From Pseudomonadota bacterium (GTDB lineage: Bacteria > Pseudomonadota > Alphaproteobacteria > Sphingomonadales > Sphingomonadaceae): 5,354 bases of DNA. The notes under the pieces were generated by a model. The model was not told the origin of the DNA, did no database searches, and worked only from the letters and a program-made list of their open reading frames with translations. The translations under genes and the position numbers were made by a program. The first letter of the stretch is position 1; each line of letters begins with the position of its first letter. Below are positions 1 through 5,354 of this stretch, piece by piece. Location of the stretch: NCBI GenBank assembly GCA_947474905.1, contig CANJKQ010000101.1:1-5354 (forward strand), written 5' to 3'.

Positions 1-20
1 AAGGCGCCCATTGGCTTCAT
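1..20 (-). CDS. Start of a gene cut by the left edge, probably exosortase A-associated pyridoxal-dependent decarboxylase
   Basis: Only the first six codons are visible (M-K-P-M-G-A, from an ATG at 20-18). The ATG shares bases with the TGA stop of the ligase upstream (ATGA), a typical sign of translational coupling on the same transcript. I recall that exosortase A-associated PLP-dependent decarboxylases of the alanine racemase/ornithine decarboxylase fold begin with a similar M-K-P-x-G-x sequence and usually sit next to this ligase. The identity is therefore an inference from the N-terminus and the neighbourhood; the sequence alone shows only an overlapping start codon and an open frame to the window edge. 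No catalytic residue can be seen. Confidence 0.5.
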
Positions 21-1528
21 CGCGTCACCTCGGCCTTCAAGGCCGCCCGATCGATCTTGCCATTGGCGTTACGCGGCAGGACGTCGCGCCAGTCAAAACG
101 CGCGGGCTGCATGAAATTGGGCAGATCCCGCCGCAACCGCGCCCGCAGCGCCGCTTCCGCCGCTTCCTTGTCCCCCACGGCGCGGGCAATCACCAGCACC
201 GCCTGCCCCAATCGATCATCGGGCACCCCCAGTGCCACGGCCTCGGCGACGTCGCCTGCCGCCAGCACCGCCTCTTCGATTTCGGTGGGGCTGATGCGAT
301 TGCCGGCACTTTTGATCATCTCGTCATCGCGTCCGACAAAGCGAAGCAAGCCATCCGTCCCGCGCACCACCGTATCGCCGGACCAGACCGCCATCCCGCC
401 ATAAGCCGATTGCGCGGGCGCCGGGCGAAAACGCTGCGCGGTCCGTTCGACGTCGCGCCAATAGCCTTGCGCCACCAGCGGGCCGGCATGAACCAATTCC
501 CCCGGTTCGCCTGCATCCGCCGCGCTACCGTCAGCGCGCACCACCATCACCTCGGCAAAGGGAATGGCGGTGCCGATGGCGTCGGGGTGCGCATCAACCA
601 GCGACGGGGCAAGATAGGTGGACCGAAACGCTTCGGTCAGCCCATACATGGGATATAGGTCGGCGGCGGGGAAACGCGCACGCAGCTGGCGAACCAATCG
701 GGGCGTCAGCGCGCCACCTGAATTTGTCAGCCGTTGCAAGCTATTTGCCGCCAGATCCGGCCATTCCGCCTCAAGCAGCTGCACCCATAAAGGCGGCACC
801 CCGGCAAGCGTGGTAATGCCGTGCCGCTCGACTGCCTTGGTCACGTCGCGCGGGGTCAGATAATCGAGCGGGACGACGCGCCCGCCCGCTGCCCAGGTCG
901 AAAACAACTGATTCTGGCCATAATCGAAGCTGAAGGGCAACACCGCCAGCACCCGGTCGGCGGCGGTCAGGCCCAGATAATGCGCCACGCTGATGGCCCC
1001 CAGCCATAAATTGGCATGGCTCAGCATCACGCCTTTGGGTCGACCGGTTGATCCCGAGGTGTAGAGGATGGCCGCCAATGCCTGTGGATCGGCCGCGCTC
1101 GGCCCCAGCGCCTCACCGCCCGACAGCGCCGCTTCCTCCATCGCGAGGACGCAGGCGGCGGGCATATCACCCGGCTCCAGCGTTGCCGCCCGCGCGGCTT
1201 GCGTGAGCAGCAGCGACGCCTCGCTGTCGGCCAGAATATGCGCGATTTGCGCACGCTTCAGCAGCGGGTTGATGGGAACATGCACCAGCCCGGCGCGCGG
1301 CGCGGCCAGGGGCAGCAGCGCCGCCGCCCGCGTCTTGGGCAACCAGCTCGCCACGCGCGCGCCCGGTTCCAGCCCGCGGGCCGCCAGCCACCCGGCGAGC
1401 CGCCCCACCGCTTCTTCAAGTGCTGCATAGTCGATTGTCCCCGCGCGATCCTCAAACGCGACCGCGTCGGATTGGCCACGCGCGGTGAGCCAATCGATGG
1501 GGCGGGGCAAGGGATCGAGATCGACCAT
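17..1528 (-). CDS. Acyl-CoA ligase (AMP-forming), exosortase A system-associated
   Basis: A 503-residue member of the ANL adenylating superfamily, which activates a carboxylate with ATP to an acyl-adenylate and passes it to a thiol (CoA or a carrier phosphopantetheine). The core motifs are intact: the phosphate-binding loop YTSGSTGRPKG (156-166), YGLTE (295-299), SGD (383-385), the hinge region GRDDEMIKSAGNRISPTEIE (399-418), and a C-terminal PRNANGKIDR (485-494) with the expected catalytic Lys491. Length is normal for the family and there is no signal peptide or membrane segment, so it should be cytoplasmic. The closest family I recognise is the exosortase A-associated ligase (TIGR03098 type). 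It is divergent from a carrier-protein gene and overlaps the next minus-strand gene by ATGA. The ATG at 1528 is the only usable start: the frame closes at a TAG (1555-1553) with no other start between. Its AGGAGG lies only one base upstream, which is oddly close. The substrate cannot be read from sequence; an amino or organic acid loaded onto the neighbouring carrier protein is plausible. Confidence 0.92.
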   Translation of the reverse strand: MVDLDPLPRPIDWLTARGQSDAVAFEDRAGTIDYAALEEAVGRLAGWLAARGLEPGARVASWLPKTRAAALLPLAAPRAGLVHVPINPLLKRAQIAHILADSEASLLLTQAARAATLEPGDMPAACVLAMEEAALSGGEALGPSAADPQALAAILYTSGSTGRPKGVMLSHANLWLGAISVAHYLGLTAADRVLAVLPFSFDYGQNQLFSTWAAGGRVVPLDYLTPRDVTKAVERHGITTLAGVPPLWVQLLEAEWPDLAANSLQRLTNSGGALTPRLVRQLRARFPAADLYPMYGLTEAFRSTYLAPSLVDAHPDAIGTAIPFAEVMVVRADGSAADAGEPGELVHAGPLVAQGYWRDVERTAQRFRPAPAQSAYGGMAVWSGDTVVRGTDGLLRFVGRDDEMIKSAGNRISPTEIEEAVLAAGDVAEAVALGVPDDRLGQAVLVIARAVGDKEAAEAALRARLRRDLPNFMQPARFDWRDVLPRNANGKIDRAALKAEVTR

Positions 1529-1653
1529 GCCTCCTGATAACGCCGCGCACGCCTATGTGAAGGCCCGCCCCCTTGGCATCGGGCGCCGCTATCGTTAACG
1601 CGGCGACAATAGGTTCGGGGCCGCAACGGGGACATAATTTGCCGGTCGACAAT
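1529..1653. promoter_or_regulatory. Divergent intergenic region with an inverted repeat, presumed to hold promoters for both exosortase-associated transcripts
   Basis: The ligase and carrier-protein genes start back to back here, so promoters in both directions are expected. A GC-rich interrupted inverted repeat is present, CGCCGC (1584-1589) and GCGGCG (1600-1605) with a 10-base spacer that contains GTTAAC; it could be an operator or a short hairpin. A weak plus-strand promoter candidate is TTGGCA (1573-1578) followed after 17 bases by TAACGC (1596-1601); the -10 match is poor. No good minus-strand promoter was found. GGGGA (1628-1632) may be the ribosome binding site of the carrier protein if translation begins at the TTG at 1639. 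Confidence 0.35.
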
Positions 1654-1911
1654 ATGCCGAAGGTCGAAGCCACGGTGCGCGGGGTGCTGCGCGACGTGCT
1701 GGGGTTGAACGACGACCGCGCCGCCGCGCTGACCGATGATACGCCGCTGTTCGGCGCGATGCCCGAACTTGACTCGCTCGCGGTTGCCGGCGTGCTCACC
1801 GAAATCGAGGATCGGTTGGGGATATTGATCGAAGACGATGAAGTGGATGGGGAGATGCTGGCGACCTTTGGCGCGCTGACGCGCTTCGCGGCAGAACGCG
1901 TAGCGCGTTGA
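1654..1911 (+). CDS. Acyl carrier protein, exosortase A system-associated
   Basis: A small acidic protein of 85 residues with the acyl carrier protein fold. The phosphopantetheine site is the segment PELDSLAVAG, with the modified serine at Ser41 in the order Asp-Ser-Leu. The following helix (TEIEDRLGILIEDDEVDG, 49-66) has the expected run of acidic residues. It should be cytoplasmic and carry an acyl or aminoacyl group on its prosthetic arm; the divergent ligase is the obvious loading enzyme and the downstream hydrolase-fold proteins are possible releasing or editing enzymes. Start choice is uncertain. The ATG at 1654 has no clear ribosome binding site, whereas an in-frame TTG at 1639 (five residues longer) has GGGGA six bases upstream. 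A start at 1573 (TTG) is unlikely because the added residues do not look like a carrier protein. The TGA stop overlaps the next gene as TTGA. It is not likely to be the fatty-acid synthase AcpP, given its divergent sequence and context. Confidence 0.86.
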   Translation: MPKVEATVRGVLRDVLGLNDDRAAALTDDTPLFGAMPELDSLAVAGVLTEIEDRLGILIEDDEVDGEMLATFGALTRFAAERVAR

Positions 1912-2594
1912 TTACCCGGTATGAATGGCAAGGCGGACACGAAGCGGTGCTGCGCTTCGGGCCACCCGTCGGGCCAACCGTGCTGATCGCTCCGGCATTG
2001 TTTGAGGAAGCCAATCGGACCCGCGCCTTCACCGTCACTCTGCAACGCGCGCTGGCTGATTTGAGCCTGGCAAGCATGCTGCCCGATTTGCCGGGCACCA
2101 ACGAAAGCGTGGTCGATACCGAGCAAGCGACGCTGGCAAACTGGCAAGCGGCCTTCGCCGCCGCCGCGCAATCGGCCGCCCGGCATGGCCATGTCCATGT
2201 CGCGGCGATTCGCGGTGGCGCCCTGGTCGATCGCCTCGCCAAGACGCGCAGCCGCTGGTATTTCGCGCCGGTCGCGGGCGAAGCGCTGGTCCGCGACCTG
2301 ATGCGGGCGCGCAAAGTGGCGCAAATCAACCATAACGCGCCCGAAGCGGAAGGCGATGTTTACGAGCTTGCAGGCAACCGACTGTCAGCGACGATGATTG
2401 CCGAGTTGCGCGCGGCCGCTCCCTCCACCGCTGCCCCGGTGCGCACCTTGCGCCTGCGTGATGACGCCATGCCGTCGCACCGCTCGGTTGATGGCGCGCC
2501 ATTGTGGCGCCGTGCCGAGCCAGAAAACGACCTGGCGCTTGCTGGCCTGCTGGCGGCGGATCTCGCCTCCTGGGTGCGGCAATGCGAAAAATAG
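1908..2594 (+). CDS. Alpha/beta-hydrolase-fold protein, exosortase A system-associated hydrolase 2-like
   Basis: A 228-residue soluble protein without signal peptide. Its pattern resembles exosortase A-associated hydrolase 2 (TIGR03101 type): an early strand followed by P-A-L-F-E-E-A-N-R-T-R (29-39, where the family has a HPF-x-EE-x-N-x-x-R segment), DLPGTNES (60-67), the nucleophile-elbow equivalent AIRGGALV (100-107), and PVAGEALVRDLMRAR (121-135). At the elbow, where alpha/beta hydrolases have G-x-S-x-G, this protein has A-I-R-G-G, so Arg102 takes the position of the nucleophile. Serine hydrolysis by the classical triad is therefore not expected; a binding or scaffolding role, or a different chemistry, is possible. 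The start is TTG at 1908, overlapping the carrier-protein stop (TTGA), with no strong ribosome binding site, which argues for translational coupling. The 3' end overlaps hydrolase 1 by 13 bases. Assignment to hydrolase 2 is from memory of family patterns and is less certain than the fold. Confidence 0.78.
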   Translation: MITRYEWQGGHEAVLRFGPPVGPTVLIAPALFEEANRTRAFTVTLQRALADLSLASMLPDLPGTNESVVDTEQATLANWQAAFAAAAQSAARHGHVHVAAIRGGALVDRLAKTRSRWYFAPVAGEALVRDLMRARKVAQINHNAPEAEGDVYELAGNRLSATMIAELRAAAPSTAAPVRTLRLRDDAMPSHRSVDGAPLWRRAEPENDLALAGLLAADLASWVRQCEK

Positions 2595-3364
2595 TCGAAT
2601 TTGATTGTGTCGGCGACCGGCTGGTCGGCACGCTCGACACTGGTGGCAGCAGCACCGGGTTGCTGATCGTTTCGGGCGGCAATGAAGTGCGCGCCGGGGC
2701 GCATCGGGGCATGGCGCGGCTGGCGCGGCTGATCGCGGACCTGGGCTGCCCGGTTTTCCGGTTTGACCGGCGCGGCGTCGGCGACTCAACCGGTGCCAAT
2801 GGCAGTTTTCGCGCCTCGCGGCCCGATATTAACGGCGCCATCGCCGCTTTTCGCCACCACGCGCCCGGCGTCCGGCGCATCATCGGCTTTGGCATTTGCG
2901 ACGCGGCGACCGCATTGGCGCTGTTCGGCGAGGCGATTGATCGGCTGGTGCTCGCCAATCCGTGGCTGCACGATGATGGCGATGGTTTGCCCAATGCCGA
3001 TGCCATCCGCGCTCGTTATGCCTATAAGCTGCGCGACCCCAGCAATTGGGCGCGCGCGCTGACCGGTGGCATCAGCTTTGGCAAGGTCGCCAAGGGGGTC
3101 GGCAAGATCGCAATGGGTGGCTCGCCGCGCGATCGCGCGATGGAGACCGACCTGTTTGCCGCGCTGAAGCGCCGGGGCGACAGCGTCATTCTGGTGGCAA
3201 ACGGCGATGGCACGGGGTTGACCTTCCTTGCCGCCGCCGACCGCCATGATTTCGTTCGCGGCATCAAGCTGATCGAAACCGATTCGCACAGCTTCGCACG
3301 CAACAGCGACGAAGCCGTGCTGATCACCGCGCTGACCGAGGTGTTAGGGATTACCCCGCCGTAA
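2582..3364 (+). CDS. Alpha/beta hydrolase, exosortase A system-associated hydrolase 1
   Basis: A 260-residue cytoplasmic alpha/beta hydrolase matching the exosortase A-associated hydrolase 1 family (TIGR03100 type). In order it shows LLIVSGGNEVRAGAHRGM (27-44, including the likely oxyanion-hole loop), FRFDRRGVGDS (59-69), the nucleophile elbow GFGICDAATALAL (102-114), LVLANPW (122-128), VANGDGTG (205-212, Asp209 a candidate acid) and ETDSHSFAR (232-240, His236 the likely catalytic His). The nucleophile position is Cys106 in G-I-C-D-A rather than Ser, with Ala for the second Gly. I recall a similar G-x-C-D-A segment in relatives, so this is likely the family norm. Esterase or thioesterase action on a carrier-bound intermediate is a reasonable guess; no substrate is known to me. 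The ATG at 2582 was chosen because the protein then begins with a family-like M-R-K-I-V-E-F strand; an upstream in-frame start at 2504 would add low-complexity residues and enlarge the overlap with the preceding gene. Translation is probably coupled through the 13-base overlap. Confidence 0.9.
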   Translation: MRKIVEFDCVGDRLVGTLDTGGSSTGLLIVSGGNEVRAGAHRGMARLARLIADLGCPVFRFDRRGVGDSTGANGSFRASRPDINGAIAAFRHHAPGVRRIIGFGICDAATALALFGEAIDRLVLANPWLHDDGDGLPNADAIRARYAYKLRDPSNWARALTGGISFGKVAKGVGKIAMGGSPRDRAMETDLFAALKRRGDSVILVANGDGTGLTFLAAADRHDFVRGIKLIETDSHSFARNSDEAVLITALTEVLGITPP

Positions 3365-3416
3365 CGCCGCGCCGCCGCGTCGAGGGCGCTAACTGCCCGC
3401 GCTGTGGGGCGATAGC

Positions 3417-4391
3417 CTATTCCGCCGCCTCAGCCAGCTTTTCGAAATCCGCTTCCGCCAGAAAACGCTCGGCATCCAGCGCCGCCATGCAGCCCGTGCC
3501 TGCAGCCGTGATCGCCTGGCGATAGATTTTGTCCATCACATCGCCACAGGCGAACACGCCCGCGACGCTGGTTTTGGTCGATCCCTTTTCGACCTCGATA
3601 TAGCCGTCGCTGTCCAGCTTCAGGTGCCCGCGGAACAATTCGGTCGCAGGATGGTGGCCAATCGCCACGAAAGCGCCGTCGACCGCGATCGACGAAATCT
3701 GCGCGGTCTGCGTGTCGAGCAGTTCCAGCGTCGTCAGCGTTTCCGGCTTGCCCGCGCCATAGAAATTGCGGACTTCCTTGTTCCAAACCACTGTGATCTT
3801 GGGATTGGCGAACAACCGTTCCTGCAGGATTTTTTCGGCACGCAAGCTGTCGCGGCGATGGATCAGCGTGACGTCGTCGCTATGGTTGGTGAGGTAGAGC
3901 GCTTCCTCAACCGCAGTGTTGCCGCCGCCGATCACCGCGACTTTCTTGCCGCGATAGAAAAAGCCGTCGCAGGTGGCGCAGGCCGAAACGCCCTTGCCCT
4001 TCATCGCCTCTTCGGTGTCGAGGCCCAGCCACTTTGCCTGGGCGCCCGTCGCGACGATCAGCACGTCGCCCAGATACACATCACCGCTATCACCGACCAG
4101 GCGGAACGGGCGCCGCGACAGATCAACCTCGACAATCGTGTCGTACATCAGCGTCGTGCCGACATGTTCGGCCTGCGCGGCCATTTCTCCCATCAGCCAG
4201 GGGCCCTGGATGACATTGCGAAAGCCGGGATAGTTTTCGACATCGGTCGTCGTGGTCAGCTGGCCGCCCGGCTGAATGCCCTGCACCAGAATGGGCTTCA
4301 TGCCGGCGCGCGCGCCATAAATCGCGGCGGACAGGCCAGCGGGCCCCGATCCCAAAATCAGCATGCGCGTCGTGTGCGTCGTCGTCATCAT
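3417..4391 (-). CDS. trxB: Thioredoxin reductase (thioredoxin-disulfide reductase, NADPH)
   Basis: A homodimeric cytoplasmic flavoprotein that passes electrons from NADPH through FAD and a redox disulfide to thioredoxin. Numbered from an upstream in-frame GTG at 4397 (326 residues), it has the N-terminal FAD-binding LGSGPAGLSAA (15-25), GIQPGGQLTTT (40-50), the active-site CATC (140-143) in V-S-A-C-A-T-C-D-G, the NADPH-binding VAVIGGGNTAVEEA (153-166) with the 2'-phosphate-binding HRR and RA (180-187), and the second FAD motif VFACGDV (281-287). Length matches the low-molecular-weight bacterial type. Two adjacent ATG codons (4391, 4388) and the GTG at 4397 are all possible starts; 4391 is given, and GGTGG just upstream would space better to the 4388 ATG. 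The gene lies downstream of the universal stress gene on the same strand with a gap of about 140 bases, so it probably has its own promoter, and it converges with hydrolase 1. Confidence 0.97.
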   Translation of the reverse strand: MMTTTHTTRMLILGSGPAGLSAAIYGARAGMKPILVQGIQPGGQLTTTTDVENYPGFRNVIQGPWLMGEMAAQAEHVGTTLMYDTIVEVDLSRRPFRLVGDSGDVYLGDVLIVATGAQAKWLGLDTEEAMKGKGVSACATCDGFFYRGKKVAVIGGGNTAVEEALYLTNHSDDVTLIHRRDSLRAEKILQERLFANPKITVVWNKEVRNFYGAGKPETLTTLELLDTQTAQISSIAVDGAFVAIGHHPATELFRGHLKLDSDGYIEVEKGSTKTSVAGVFACGDVMDKIYRQAITAAGTGCMAALDAERFLAEADFEKLAEAAE

Positions 4392-4535
4392 TACCACCGA
4401 TTTTTTCAGCTCAGCGCTGTCATTGCGTTGTGGATGTGGCTTACGTTGCCCCGCAATAAAAGGATACAGCGTCGATTGATTTCGTTTCGGCGATGACAGC
4501 GATGCTTGGCCTCGCGCGGCTGCTATGCCACCCCT

Positions 4536-5348
4536 CTAATGCCGACGATGCGCGAACAGCACCGGCACGGGGCTTTCGCTCAGCATTGAATGCGTGGCAC
4601 CGCCAAACACCGCCTCAATGCTGCGCGATCGGCTGAAGCTGCCCATCACGACATAGTCGGGGGCGCGGGTCGACACCGTCTCAAGGATGATCTGACCAGC
4701 CCGGGCCGGTACTGATTGATGTTGCTCGATGCGGGCATGGATGGCGTGACGCGACAGATACGCCGCTGCCTCCTCCAACGGAATCTGGATAGACCCATCA
4801 TCGATATGGAACAGCGTGACTTCCGCCGCGCGGGTCAGCAGCGGCGTTGCCACGCGCAATGCCTCTTCAGCGTCAGGCGATCCGTCCCAAGCGACCAGGG
4901 CGTGGCCGTGCGGGTTCAGCCCGCGCGCCGTAGCCGGGACCGCCAGCACCGGCAAATGGCCCCAGACCAACAAGTCGGCGGCCAACCCGGCCATATCGGG
5001 GAACGGGACCGTATCGATCTTGCGGTTGATGACGATCAAATCGCACAGCGCGGCCGCATCCTTGATCGCATAAGCGAGGTCGCCCGTCACATTCAGCCAG
5101 TCGAACGGCACGTCTTCGTGTCGCAACCGCGCCTGCATCGTGTCGCGATTGGCGCGTTGCGCTTGTTCCTCCTCTTCCAGCAGCAAGGCGCTGCCGCCGA
5201 CGACGTCATATTGCGTCACCAGACGGGGAATGATCGCAACATCGACGCATTTCAAATGACCATCAATGGCGCGCGTCACGTCGAGCGCGACTTGAAACCT
5301 GGCTTCCTGGCCAGGATCATCGTGCATCAGCACCAGGACATTTTTCAT
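4536..5348 (-). CDS. Universal stress protein with two tandem UspA domains
   Basis: A 270-residue protein made of two UspA-type domains in a row. The first (about 1-138) starts with KNVLVLMHDD and ends in LPVLAVPAT. The second (about 147-267) begins with HALVAWDGSPDAEEAL (149-164), where Asp155 is the expected adenine-side acidic residue, and ends with MGSFSRSRSIEAVFGGATH and PVPVLFAHR. Such tandem proteins are cytoplasmic and are linked to stationary phase, oxidative or envelope stress. The C-terminal nucleotide motif, normally G-2x-G-9x-G-(S/T), reads G-S-F-S then nine residues then G-G, so the second glycine is Ser239 and the last position is Gly; the N-terminal domain shows no such motif. 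ATP binding may be weakened or lost. The ATG at 5348 gives a family-like N-terminus; only six bases lie upstream in the window, without a visible ribosome binding site. It precedes trxB in the same direction. Confidence 0.93.
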   Translation of the reverse strand: MKNVLVLMHDDPGQEARFQVALDVTRAIDGHLKCVDVAIIPRLVTQYDVVGGSALLLEEEEQAQRANRDTMQARLRHEDVPFDWLNVTGDLAYAIKDAAALCDLIVINRKIDTVPFPDMAGLAADLLVWGHLPVLAVPATARGLNPHGHALVAWDGSPDAEEALRVATPLLTRAAEVTLFHIDDGSIQIPLEEAAAYLSRHAIHARIEQHQSVPARAGQIILETVSTRAPDYVVMGSFSRSRSIEAVFGGATHSMLSESPVPVLFAHRRH

Positions 5349-5354
5349 TGAACC

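Noticed and set aside
11..658. 215-codon plus-strand open frame opposite the ligase C-terminal part
   Set aside because: It is antisense to the conserved hinge and Lys491 region of the ligase; its composition is Arg/His-rich and it has no plausible ribosome binding site or domain.
1452..2333. 293-codon minus-strand open frame across the divergent region, carrier protein and hydrolase 2-like gene
   Set aside because: It lies antisense to two supported genes, spans their promoter region, and encodes a Ser/Arg/Ala-rich sequence with no domain.
2504..2581. Upstream extension of hydrolase 1
   Set aside because: The 26 added residues are Arg/Gly/Ala-rich, not family-like, and would overlap the preceding gene by about 90 bases; the ATG at 2582 gives a normal N-terminal strand.
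2326..3006. 226-codon minus-strand open frame opposite the two hydrolase genes
   Set aside because: The translation is low-complexity (Ser, Pro, Arg) with no family pattern, while the plus-strand frames have clear alpha/beta-hydrolase motifs.
4398..4423. Possible terminator from CAGCGCTG plus a run of six T on the plus strand
   Set aside because: On the plus strand the T-run precedes the short palindrome instead of following it, and on the minus strand the run is A, so neither orientation forms an intrinsic terminator.
3624..4496. 290-codon plus-strand open frame opposite trxB
   Set aside because: It is antisense to a complete trxB with every motif in place, and its translation is rich in Arg, His and Gln with no recognisable domain, as expected of a shadow frame in GC-rich DNA.
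4716..5351. 211-codon plus-strand open frame opposite the universal stress protein
   Set aside because: It is a mirror of a complete two-domain stress protein and shows an Arg/Gln/Asp-rich composition without motifs.

Overview
The window looks like a GC-rich alphaproteobacterial chromosome, most likely from the order Sphingomonadales. The placement rests on the high-GC codon use, on the gene content, and on my recollection of how exosortase A-associated accessory genes are grouped in sphingomonads. No search was run, so the genus is not assigned.

Left part (1-3364): accessory genes of the exosortase A / PEP-CTERM system, in two divergent groups. On the minus strand is an AMP-forming acyl-CoA ligase-type enzyme. 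Its stop overlaps, as ATGA, the first codons of another minus-strand gene that runs off the left edge; this is probably the exosortase A-associated pyridoxal-dependent decarboxylase. On the plus strand are a small acyl carrier protein and two alpha/beta-hydrolase-fold proteins (exosortase A-associated hydrolase 2-like, then hydrolase 1). These three overlap end to end (TTGA, then 13 bases) and so look translationally coupled. About 110-125 bases between the ligase and the carrier protein must hold both promoters. An adenylating enzyme, a phosphopantetheine carrier, two thioesterase-like folds and a decarboxylase resemble a miniature carrier-protein pathway that activates, tethers and releases an acyl or aminoacyl group. 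The substrate is unknown. Both hydrolases depart from the classical Ser nucleophile: hydrolase 1 has Cys at that position and the hydrolase 2-like protein has Arg.

Right part (3417-5348, minus strand): housekeeping and stress genes. These are thioredoxin reductase (trxB) and, upstream of it and separated by about 140 bases, a two-domain universal stress protein. TrxB converges on hydrolase 1 with only 52 bases between the stops and no convincing terminator. All genes except the left-edge fragment are complete. I saw no RNA gene, mobile element, CRISPR array or pseudogene.
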